Assembly: GCA_035995985.1 (NCBI GenBank)
Contig: DASYJY010000060.1
Location: 1-12,244 of the forward strand
Source of the DNA: JADGNZ01 sp035995985
GTDB lineage: Bacteria; Acidobacteriota; Thermoanaerobaculia; Gp7-AA8
DNA: 12,244 nucleotides
Reading direction: 5' to 3'
Part shown: positions 1 to 6,121 of the stretch, in pieces
How positions within the stretch are numbered: the stretch's first letter is position 1
Layout: each line of letters begins with the position of its first letter
Position numbers and translations under genes: made by a program
The notes under the pieces: generated by a model
The model's input: only the letters and a program-made list of their open reading frames with translations
Databases searched by the model: none
Told to the model about the DNA's origin: nothing

Positions 1-198
1 ACCAGCGAGTTTGAGACATCGCCAGCCGCGATCGGCGACGACGTCAGGAACATTGCCTTCCTCGCAGACGATCGATAGCTCGTCGCTCGTCCGTGTGATC
101 GAAACGAACGCGCCACGCGCCCAGTGCGGAATGGCGTCATCGGCATCCAGACGGACAATTGCGTACCGGCCGTCGAGAATCGTGAACGTGCCGCTCAT
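1..198 (-). CDS. ACT-domain protein (CASTOR/ACT_7-like), C-terminus outside window
   Basis: The reading frame starts with ATG (complement of 196-198) and stays open to the window edge, giving 66 residues. The peptide begins MSGTFTILDGRYAIVRLD, and continues with IPHWARG, FVSITRTSDELSIVC and RGWRCLKLAG. This order is typical of small ACT-domain proteins of the CASTOR/ACT_7 type, whose N-terminal half reads as a 'G.YAVCRL ... SVTRT.DELSIVC ... GW.CL.V.G' pattern. Such proteins are thought to bind amino acids or similar small ligands, and few have a proven role. The start codon overlaps the stop of the upstream receiver gene as ATGA, so the two are very probably translated together. The family usually has about 130 residues, so roughly half is missing. 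The family call is by recognition of the conserved strings. Confidence 0.72.
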   Translation of the reverse strand, partial: MSGTFTILDGRYAIVRLDADDAIPHWARGAFVSITRTSDELSIVCEEGNVPDVVADRGWRCLKLAG

Positions 199-575
199 GA
201 CTGGCTCATGAGCCGGACCGCGTCGATCAACTGCTTCGGCTGAAACGGCTTCTGAACGACCGTGCTGACTTCGCCGGAGAGCGCCTCGATGAGCGAGTCG
301 GGCGATGCGGTCAACAGGATGGAGCGCTTCAGCATCGGCGGATTCTTGCCGCGCAGGTGCCGGATCACCGTCATCCCCCCCTCGTGCGGCATCATCAGGT
401 CGAGGAGGAGGACGTCGTACGTGGCGCGGTCCAGCGCAGTGATGGCCTGGCTGCCGGTGAGAAAGACGTCGACGCGGAATCCTTCGTTGCCGAGGATGCG
501 GGCCACGAGGCGCTGCATCGAAGGATCGTCGTCGAGGAGAAGAACGCGCTTGCGGCGCTTGAACAGGGGGGTCAT
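195..575 (-). CDS. Stand-alone response regulator receiver protein (CheY/Spo0F-like)
   Basis: This 126-residue protein is a single receiver domain with no output domain. All key residues are present: the acidic pocket D15-D17 in VLLLDDDPS, the phospho-acceptor D59 in LLLDLMMPHEGG, the switch threonine T89 in ILLTAS, and K109 in VVQKPF followed by proline. A short basic start (FKRRKR) precedes strand 1. Such proteins act by protein-protein contact or as intermediates in phosphorelays in the cytoplasm. The gene runs divergently from the phosphorelay operon that begins near 787 and overlaps the downstream ACT-domain gene by four bases (ATGA). No clear Shine-Dalgarno sequence precedes the ATG. 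Its closeness to a hybrid kinase and an HPt gene makes it a candidate phosphoryl acceptor, but this is inferred from position only. Confidence 0.88.
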   Translation of the reverse strand: MTPLFKRRKRVLLLDDDPSMQRLVARILGNEGFRVDVFLTGSQAITALDRATYDVLLLDLMMPHEGGMTVIRHLRGKNPPMLKRSILLTASPDSLIEALSGEVSTVVQKPFQPKQLIDAVRLMSQS

Positions 576-623
576 CAGGTTATCGGTTGCTCAACGGGCG
601 GGGATGATAACTCCGGGATGTGG

Positions 624-638
624 AGCGGAAACTCCGCT
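624..638. other. Small perfect hairpin in the divergent intergenic region
   Basis: AGCGGA and TCCGCT, separated by AAC, form a 6-bp stem. It lies between two divergent receiver genes, about 50 bp upstream of the minus-strand start. It could be a short operator or chance; there is no following T-run, so it is not a terminator. Confidence 0.25.
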
Positions 639-701
639 GCCATGACTGAAGGAGATCGGTGTCCAGTTGCTGGACGTTCGTCTCAAATTGCGAGATGCGG
701 T

Positions 702-731
702 TTGCCATGAATTGCAGTTAATACGTTTATT
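702..731 (+). promoter_or_regulatory. Candidate sigma-70-type promoter for the phosphorelay operon
   Basis: TTGCCA (702-707) resembles a -35 box (5 of 6) and TTTATT (726-731) a -10 box (4 of 6), with an 18-bp spacer. The surrounding stretch, about 690-735, is clearly AT-rich in an otherwise GC-rich window. It lies about 55 bp upstream of the ATG chosen at 787, which fits a promoter and argues against translation starting at the TTG at 667. The match is modest and no start site is known. Confidence 0.35.
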
Positions 732-764
732 TTCAGCGGCCTGCGAGCAGATCGCTCATGGCAT

Positions 765-783
765 CCCGCTTGGACCAAGCGGG
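765..783. promoter_or_regulatory. Perfect 9-1-9 palindrome just before the response-regulator ATG
   Basis: The two arms CCCGCTTGG and CCAAGCGGG are exact reverse complements around a single central A, ending three bases before the ATG at 787. The spacing and symmetry look like a dimer-binding operator, or an RNA hairpin that would hide the start codon region. The stem also covers the only GC-rich Shine-Dalgarno-like stretch. Binding of any regulator is inference. Confidence 0.4.
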
Positions 784-786
784 GCC

Positions 787-1485
787 ATGCACACACCAGT
801 CTTCGCCCGTCTCAATGTCTACCATTGCGCTTTTTGCGGAGCATCGAACACCACTTCGGAAAGACGCTGGTGCGCGTGCAAAACCGCTTCGCTGATCTGC
901 ACGGCTTGCGCCCAATGCTTTTGCGAAGCATCGCCGGAATGGCAGGCGGAGTTCTGGAGGCAGGCGTCTTCGGAGATCCGCACCGGCCATCTTCTCGATT
1001 CGCCGAGCAGCCGGCCGGAGCACAATCCATACGAGAGCTGCGTGCGCCCGTTGATGCTCGTCGTCGACGACGACAGCGTCATCCACGCGATCCTGATTCG
1101 GCTTCTTGCGTCGTTTCCAGGCACGGTGTTGCATGCGCGTGACGGCCATCAGGCGCTGGCCATTGCTCGCCGCGCCAGGCCCGACCTGTTGCTGACCGAC
1201 GCGCTGTTGCCTGGAGTGGATGGCCGCGTCGTGGCGAAAACTCTCAAGCTCGAACCGGCTACGTCCGCCATGCGCGTCGTAGTCATGACCGGTCTTTACA
1301 AAGGCACTCGTTACCGCAACGAGGCATTCCGCGAGTTTCACGCGGACGCGTACCTCGAGAAGCCGGTAACCGCTGCGAGCCTTGCGGACGTCATCGAAAA
1401 AACTCTTCACGTCGGGCTTGGAACCGTTGCGCCGGCCGTTCGCCAGCAGCTCAGCGTCAAGCGTGCCGCGATTGCCTTGCCTTGA
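787..1485 (+). CDS. Response regulator with N-terminal cysteine-rich (probable zinc-binding) domain
   Basis: The protein has 232 residues if started at the ATG at 787. Residues 11-46 hold eight cysteines in CxxC, CxC, CxxC and CxC pairs (C14, C17, C29, C31, C38, C41, C44, C46), ending in a CAQCFC segment; this pattern suggests one or two structural zinc sites. A receiver domain fills about residues 87-212, with acidic residues D94-D96, phospho-acceptor D138 (LLLTDALLPGVDG), switch threonine T168 (VVMTG) and K192 (YLEKPV). There is no DNA-binding output domain, so the zinc module may be the output or a docking part. A TTG at 667 with GGAG upstream would add 40 residues, but that stretch is AT-rich, promoter-like and unconserved in character. 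The RedB-like gene follows 13 bp after the stop, so this is the first gene of the operon. Confidence 0.82.
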   Translation: MHTPVFARLNVYHCAFCGASNTTSERRWCACKTASLICTACAQCFCEASPEWQAEFWRQASSEIRTGHLLDSPSSRPEHNPYESCVRPLMLVVDDDSVIHAILIRLLASFPGTVLHARDGHQALAIARRARPDLLLTDALLPGVDGRVVAKTLKLEPATSAMRVVVMTGLYKGTRYRNEAFREFHADAYLEKPVTAASLADVIEKTLHVGLGTVAPAVRQQLSVKRAAIALP

Positions 1486-1498
1486 AGGACGGCAAGCC

Positions 1499-2125
1499 AT
1501 GAAATCGACACGTACGGGCTGGATGACGGCGCTGATCTGGGCTGTCCTGGTATGCGGAGGCTCGCTGCTCTTGATGCGGTTCGACACCCGGCCTTCGGAC
1601 GACGGCCATGTGCCGTCGCAGTGGCCTGCGGAGAGCCGGATCGCTCGCGCGGCCGCCCAGCCGATTCTGATTATGTTTCTTCATCCGAACTGTCCGTGCA
1701 GCCGCGCGAGCCTTCATGAATTGACGGCGGTGATCAACTCTCTCCCTCCGCGGCTCGTCCCGCGAATCGAGTTTGTTCTGCGCACGGAGGCGATCCGCGA
1801 CTGGCGAGCATCGAAGCTTCATCATGACCTGTCTTCGATCCGAGGGGCGGTCGTGATCGACGACGACGGCGGATGGGAAGCTGCGCGTTTCGGCGCACAA
1901 ACATCCGGCCTCGTTCTTCTGTATGACCGGTCGGGAGTGCTTCGATTTCACGGAGGAATCACCGCCGGCCGCGGACACGAGGGCGGGAACCGCGGGGAGG
2001 ACTCGCTGGCCGGCATCCTCCGCAGTCCATCCACGGCCATGTCGCAAACACCCGTCTACGGCTGCAGTCTCGAACTGGCTCAGCGGCACGCGGCAAAAGG
2101 AGCGAATGCATGCTTGATCCAATAA
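1499..2125 (+). CDS. RedB-like membrane-anchored thioredoxin-fold protein
   Basis: ATG at 1499 is preceded by AAGGA at about the right distance and gives 208 residues. Residues 9-26 form one hydrophobic segment, so the protein is probably anchored in the inner membrane with its domain outside. The thioredoxin-like part begins near residue 54 with ILIMFLHPNCPCSRASL; the active-site motif is C65-P-C67 rather than the usual CxxC. Further conserved-looking strings are SGLVLLYDRSGVLRFHGGIT and GRGHEG. Two later cysteines are C189 (TPVYGC) and C205. These strings match proteins annotated as RedB in Acidobacteriota and other phyla, whose function I do not know to be established. A thiol-disulfide or metal-binding role is inferred from the fold. 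The 3' end overlaps the histidine kinase start by 16 bases, which indicates coupled translation. Confidence 0.75.
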   Translation: MKSTRTGWMTALIWAVLVCGGSLLLMRFDTRPSDDGHVPSQWPAESRIARAAAQPILIMFLHPNCPCSRASLHELTAVINSLPPRLVPRIEFVLRTEAIRDWRASKLHHDLSSIRGAVVIDDDGGWEAARFGAQTSGLVLLYDRSGVLRFHGGITAGRGHEGGNRGEDSLAGILRSPSTAMSQTPVYGCSLELAQRHAAKGANACLIQ

Positions 2126-4740
2126 CCCTCTCTGCGGAGGCAACCGACCGGTCGCGGGCGCTGTTTGAAAATCACTACCGAAGAGTTCTGGTCCGGACCG
2201 ATCACCTCTTCGCGGGTCTGCTGATCGCCGAATGGATCGCGGCAGCAATCCTGGCCGCGGTCGTATCGCCTCTCACGTATTCCGGGAGCGTGGCGAGCAT
2301 TCATCCTCACGTTTGGGCCGCAGTGGTGCTCGGAGGATTGATCGTCGCGTTCCCGTTGTGGGGCGTTCTGCGGCGGCCGGGCAGTCCGATGACGCGCTAC
2401 GCCATCGCAGCCGCGCAGTTGCTCATGACGGGCCTCATCATCCAGTTCTCCGGCGGCCGCATCGAGACCCATTTTCTCGTTTTCGGATCGCTTGCGTTCC
2501 TGGCCTTCTACCGCGACTGGCGAGTGCTCATCGTCGCCACGCTGATCACGGGAGCCGATCACTTTATTCGGGGGATGCTCCTGCCGGAGTCGATCTATGG
2601 CGCGAGCGCGGTCACGGAATGGCGCACCATCGAGCATGTCTTCTGGGTCGCGTTTTCCGACGTCTTTCTGATCACGTCCTGTCTGCAGAGCACGCGCGAG
2701 ATGTGGCACATCGCGCAGAAGCGGAGCGCCCTCGAAGAAACCAAGGCGCAGATCGAATCGACCGTCGTGGAGCGAACCGCGCAACTCGAAGCCAGTCAGG
2801 CACTGTTCCAGGCGTTCATGGCCACGACTCCCGTTGGGGCATTCATCCTCGATCACGAGCGGCGTTTCGTCTGGGTCAATCGGCAAAGTGAATGGCTCCT
2901 CGGTTTTTCGAACGCGGAGTTGCACGGACGTTCGTTGACGGAAGTCTTCGGCGAACGTGGCGATAGGCCTGCAGCGTCCGACACCGAAGTGCTGGAGACG
3001 GGCGCCACGATTACGACCAGCCGCGATTTCGTCACGCCGGAGGGCCTCCGAAATTTCGAGACGACGCGCTTTCTGTTCGTCGACAGTGCGGGGCGCCGGT
3101 TCGTAGCCGGGAACGTCGTGGACGTCACCGAGCGCATCCAGCGGGATGCGGAGATCGCCCGCGCGCGAGATGCCGCGCTCGAAAGCACCCGGATGAAGTC
3201 CGAGTTCCTGGCGAACATGAGTCACGAGATCCGTACGCCGATGAACGGGATCATCGGTCTGAGCAATCTCGTTCTGGACACTTCGCTGACCGTTCAGCAG
3301 CGCGAATACCTGGAGATCGTGGTCTCGAGCGCCGACGCGCTGCTGACGATCATCAACGACGTTCTCGACTTCTCGAAGATCGAAGCCGGCCAGCTGGCCT
3401 TCGATGAGATTGACTTCGATCTTCGCGAGGCCGTCGAAGGAACTGTCGAACTGCTCGCACCGGCGGCGCGGAAGAAGTGCCTCGAGTTTGCCATCTCGTT
3501 CCCCGCCGATGTGCCGCATGCGTTGCGCGGCGACTCCGGAAGGCTGCGTCAGGTGCTCACGAATCTGGTCGGCAACGCCATTAAATTCACCGCCGAGGGA
3601 GAGGTTCGCGTTGAGGTGTCGGCCGCAGGGATCGAGAACGAAAAACAGATGATCCGCTTCGACGTCATCGATACGGGTATCGGCATCGAGGAGTCGTCGA
3701 TGTCGCGCTTGTTCCAATCGTTCAGCCAGGCCGACGGCTCGATCACGCGCAAATTCGGCGGTACCGGTCTGGGGCTGGTCATCGCCCGGCACCTCGTCGA
3801 GCGCATGGGCGGCGCGATGGGTGTCGAGAGCTCGCCCGGCCAGGGCTCACGATTCTGGTTCACCATTCAAGCGGAGCCGGCGAAAGACTCCGAAATGCGC
3901 GCCGAAGCCCTGGACCTCGGCTCGCTGCACATCCTGATCGTCGACGACAACAGTACGAACCGCTACGTGCTCGAGGAGCAACTCGCGACCTGGAAATGCC
4001 GTTTTGAGACCGCGGTCAACGGTACGGAGGCGTTGCAGAAGCTCCGCGATGCCGCCGGACGCGGCGATCCCTTCAGCATCGCTCTGCTCGACATGGAAAT
4101 GCCCGGAATGGACGGTCTTGCGGTTGCGCGCACCGTGCATGACGACGCTGCACTTGGTGCTCTTCGGATCGTCATCCTGTCGTCGCGGCCGACCTCGATG
4201 ACGGAAGAAGAGCTCCGGAGCGACAACATCGAGGCCTTTCTTCTCAAGCCGGTGCGCCGGGCGACACTTCTGCGCACGATCCAGCTACCGGTCAGCGAAG
4301 TGTCGACGCGCCTCGCGAATCGGCCGGTGGGCGTCGTGCCGGCGGCCATGCATTCGGCTCCGCCGATTCGCCTGCTGGTGGTCGAGGACAACATGACGAA
4401 CCAGAAGGTGATCGTCGCGCAGTTGAAGAAGATCGGTTACGCCGCCGACACCGTCGCAAACGGCTTGGAGGCATTGAACGCTCTGGCGCGAATTCCTTAT
4501 CCGCTCATTCTCATGGACTGCCAGATGCCCGAGATGGATGGCTTCGAAGCCAGCCGCAGAATACGGGCGAACGAAGCCGGTCAGGACACCGCGAACCCCG
4601 TAACGATCATTGCTCTGACCGCTGGGGCGATGGAGGGAGACCGCGATCGATGTCTGGCCGCCGGAATGGATGACTACCTGACCAAGCCGATCAAGCTTCC
4701 GTTACTTGAGGCGTCGTTGTTGCGGTATCTCGCCGCGTAG
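2110..4740 (+). CDS. Hybrid sensor histidine kinase with six-TM His-containing sensor, PAS and two receivers
   Basis: The 876-residue protein starts at ATG 2110 with a strong AAAAGGAG at 2095-2102. About six membrane segments fall at residues 33-53, 66-87, 96-114, 121-134, 138-156 and 176-196. Histidines at H65, H67, H121, H151 and H176 lie in or at the edges of these segments. A helical linker (198-230) leads to a PAS domain (about 231-345). The dimerisation domain has the phospho-acceptor H372 in FLANMSHEIRTPMNG. The ATPase domain has N489 in the N-box, DTGIGI at 521-526 and GGTGLGL at 550-556. Receiver 1 (606-728) has D661, S691 and K713; receiver 2 (754-874) has D803, T837 and K859. Both look active. 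The HPt gene follows 14 bp later, giving a His-Asp-His-Asp relay. The signal sensed is unknown; the membrane histidines allow a metal or heme ligand, which is speculation. Confidence 0.93.
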   Translation: MLDPITLSAEATDRSRALFENHYRRVLVRTDHLFAGLLIAEWIAAAILAAVVSPLTYSGSVASIHPHVWAAVVLGGLIVAFPLWGVLRRPGSPMTRYAIAAAQLLMTGLIIQFSGGRIETHFLVFGSLAFLAFYRDWRVLIVATLITGADHFIRGMLLPESIYGASAVTEWRTIEHVFWVAFSDVFLITSCLQSTREMWHIAQKRSALEETKAQIESTVVERTAQLEASQALFQAFMATTPVGAFILDHERRFVWVNRQSEWLLGFSNAELHGRSLTEVFGERGDRPAASDTEVLETGATITTSRDFVTPEGLRNFETTRFLFVDSAGRRFVAGNVVDVTERIQRDAEIARARDAALESTRMKSEFLANMSHEIRTPMNGIIGLSNLVLDTSLTVQQREYLEIVVSSADALLTIINDVLDFSKIEAGQLAFDEIDFDLREAVEGTVELLAPAARKKCLEFAISFPADVPHALRGDSGRLRQVLTNLVGNAIKFTAEGEVRVEVSAAGIENEKQMIRFDVIDTGIGIEESSMSRLFQSFSQADGSITRKFGGTGLGLVIARHLVERMGGAMGVESSPGQGSRFWFTIQAEPAKDSEMRAEALDLGSLHILIVDDNSTNRYVLEEQLATWKCRFETAVNGTEALQKLRDAAGRGDPFSIALLDMEMPGMDGLAVARTVHDDAALGALRIVILSSRPTSMTEEELRSDNIEAFLLKPVRRATLLRTIQLPVSEVSTRLANRPVGVVPAAMHSAPPIRLLVVEDNMTNQKVIVAQLKKIGYAADTVANGLEALNALARIPYPLILMDCQMPEMDGFEASRRIRANEAGQDTANPVTIIALTAGAMEGDRDRCLAAGMDDYLTKPIKLPLLEASLLRYLAA

Positions 4741-4754
4741 GTGAAGGTGAAAAT

Positions 4755-5132
4755 ATGGACAACGAAATCATGGGACCGGCGTTGGATGAGGAGGCGATCG
4801 CATCTCTGCGCGATCTCGGTGACGGCGACGATGTCTTTCTTCTCGAGCTGCTGGAGCAGTATGTCGAGCAAACCGATCGCCTCGTCATCGAGTCAGCGGT
4901 GGCCGCCGGGAACGGCGATCTTCAATCATGGGTCGGCACGATGCACGCGCTCGCCGGAAGCAGCCGAAACGTGGGCGCGCTTCGACTTGCGAGCGTCTGT
5001 ACGGCGGCGGAAGTTGACGGCCGGAGCACCAGCACGATCAACACGCTCCCATTCCTGGCCGACTTTGCCAGAGACTACGAGGCGGTAAAGCGAGAGATCG
5101 CCACGATTCGCGGGTTGCGCCTGCCGCAGTGA
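4755..5132 (+). CDS. Histidine phosphotransfer (HPt) domain protein
   Basis: This 125-residue protein starts at ATG 4755, preceded by AAGGTG at 4744-4749. It is a four-helix HPt domain: helices around DEEAIASLRDLGD and VFLLELLEQYVEQTDRL lead to the phospho-site helix TMHALAGSSRNVGALRLASVC with H64. Family members usually read HxLKGSS here; this protein has alanine (A67) in place of the lysine. The lysine helps acidic partners dock and transfer phosphate, so the change may alter partner choice or rate. The gene is 14 bp downstream of the hybrid kinase, the arrangement expected for the phosphorelay intermediate between the kinase receivers and a separate response regulator. The stop codon directly abuts the CCA end of a tRNA gene on the other strand, with no terminator between. 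Confidence 0.85.
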   Translation: MDNEIMGPALDEEAIASLRDLGDGDDVFLLELLEQYVEQTDRLVIESAVAAGNGDLQSWVGTMHALAGSSRNVGALRLASVCTAAEVDGRSTSTINTLPFLADFARDYEAVKREIATIRGLRLPQ

Positions 5133-5207
5133 TGGTGCGGGGTGACGGGTTCGAACCGCCGACCCTCTGCGTGTAAAGCAGACGCTCTACCGCTGAGCTA
5201 ACCCCGC
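5133..5207 (-). tRNA. tRNA-Val (anticodon TAC), CCA encoded
   Basis: Read on the minus strand, the 7-bp acceptor stem GCGGGGT pairs with ACCCCGC. The D arm is GCTC-AGCGGTA-GAGC. The anticodon stem TCTGC/GCAGA encloses the loop TTTACAC, giving anticodon TAC (valine). The T arm is GGCGG-TTCGAAC-CCGTC with one G-T pair, followed by the discriminator A and an encoded CCA. Every stem closes. The CCA end (5133-5135) touches the stop codon of the convergent HPt gene. Only 31 bp separate the tRNA 5' end from the DUF4097 stop codon, so it may be cut from that transcript or use a promoter inside the end of that gene. Confidence 0.97.
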
Positions 5208-5238
5208 AAGAGGAGTTTGGACGATAACACGGCGCCGC

Positions 5239-6006
5239 TCAGCGCCGGAATCCCTCCGGCACATCGACGTGTCCGGCCACGCGCGTCCAGTCGATCGAGC
5301 CGCCGCCTTTGTTGCCGACGCGGAAGTTGCCGCCCACGTCGGAGACTTCGACGCTGCCGGAGCCCTTGTTGCCGATGTGGACGTCGTGCTTGACGTTGCG
5401 GATGTCGGCCTCGCCGCTGCCGTCGTTCGCGATCTCGACGCTACCGGCGCCGTTGACGTCTATGTCGCCGGAGCCGTCGCTGACGTGCACGTTGCCGGAG
5501 ACGTTGTCGATCTTCATATCGCCCGAGCCGTCACGCACGGCGACGTCGCCGATGACGTTGCGAATGCTGATGTCGCCGCTGCCGTCGGTGAGGTCGACGC
5601 CGGCGACGGTATCGATGGTCAGATCGCCGGAGCCGTCTTCGACGCGCAGGGCGATGTTGTCGGGGACGGTGACCTCGAAGTCGAGTTTGGCGCTGCTGAA
5701 GATGCCGCTGTTGTCCGGCGTCTCCGCTTCGATACGCAGTTCGGAGCCGCTGCGCGACAACGTCAGCTTCGTATCGGCGAGCACGTCGCGGCTCGACGCG
5801 CACGCGGTACCGCTGGCGCGAACCTCGCCCGCTCCGCGGCGTCCGTTGATGTGGAGGTAGCCGGCGCGTCCGATGATGACGATGCGGCTCACACCCGCCG
5901 CCGGCGCCGCGACGTTTCGTTTTTCAGTGAAGGAGCAGTCGCCGAAGATGTCGGCGGAGGCGGTGGCGGCGGTCAGGAGAAGAGCGATCGTGGTCAGCGT
6001 GCGCAT
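5239..6006 (-). CDS. Secreted DUF4097-type beta-repeat protein
   Basis: The 255-residue protein starts at ATG (complement of 6004-6006), chosen because it begins a clean signal peptide (MRTLTTIALLLTAATASA), so the protein is exported. Residues 20-120 form a beta-rich N-terminal part with two possible disulfide cysteines (C24, C69). From residue 124 about seven repeats of 17-19 residues follow, each opening with DGSGD or a variant (124, 141, 159, 177, 195, then NKGSGS and NKGGGS), with alternating hydrophobic residues. This is the DUF4097 pattern, which predicts a right-handed beta solenoid. Function is unknown; an envelope or adhesin-like role is only a guess. A long open frame joins it to the upstream M14 remnant, but this is an accident of frame. 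No Shine-Dalgarno sequence is evident. Confidence 0.85.
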   Translation of the reverse strand: MRTLTTIALLLTAATASADIFGDCSFTEKRNVAAPAAGVSRIVIIGRAGYLHINGRRGAGEVRASGTACASSRDVLADTKLTLSRSGSELRIEAETPDNSGIFSSAKLDFEVTVPDNIALRVEDGSGDLTIDTVAGVDLTDGSGDISIRNVIGDVAVRDGSGDMKIDNVSGNVHVSDGSGDIDVNGAGSVEIANDGSGEADIRNVKHDVHIGNKGSGSVEVSDVGGNFRVGNKGGGSIDWTRVAGHVDVPEGFRR

Positions 6007-6040
6007 GCGGCTACGTACGAGTATTCGCGCGATGGGTTTC

Positions 6041-6120
6041 TCCTGGGAACGCGGGCGTCCCGCCCGCAGTCGCGCACGATCCTGCCGACTACTGCGGGCG
6101 AGAGGCTCGCACTCCCAGGA
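6041..6120. repeat. 80-bp imperfect inverted-repeat element (large hairpin)
   Basis: The left arm (6041-6070, starting TCCTGGGAACGCGGGC) and right arm (6091-6120, ending CACTCCCAGGA) match as inverted repeats at 25 of 30 positions around a 20-bp loop. Within the left arm GCGGGCG and CGCCCGC, spaced by TCC, can fold alone. It lies between the M14 remnant and the DUF4097 start. CCTGGGA-bounded, CGGGCG-rich hairpins of this kind are, from memory, common interspersed repeats in Acidobacteriota and related genomes. It could act as a transcript-end stabiliser or be a small transposase-dependent element; no flanking target duplication was found. Confidence 0.7.
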
Positions 6121-6121
6121 C

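Noticed and set aside
667..786. TTG start at 667 for the first response regulator
   Set aside because: GGAG stands upstream, but the extra 40 codons cover an AT-rich promoter-like stretch and a palindrome, and the protein pattern begins only after the ATG at 787. Not fully excluded.
819..1587. Minus-strand reading frames opposite the first response regulator
   Set aside because: Several overlapping frames are open here, but only the plus strand shows receiver and cysteine-pair motifs.
2080..3792. 570-codon minus-strand open frame antisense to the histidine kinase
   Set aside because: The plus strand encodes textbook kinase motifs over the whole stretch. The minus frame is long only because GC-rich codons on the plus strand avoid stops on the other strand.
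5230..5247. Terminator for the DUF4097 gene (stem CGGCGC/GCGCCG)
   Set aside because: The stop codon lies in the loop and no T-run follows on the minus strand. It is a hairpin but not a convincing terminator.
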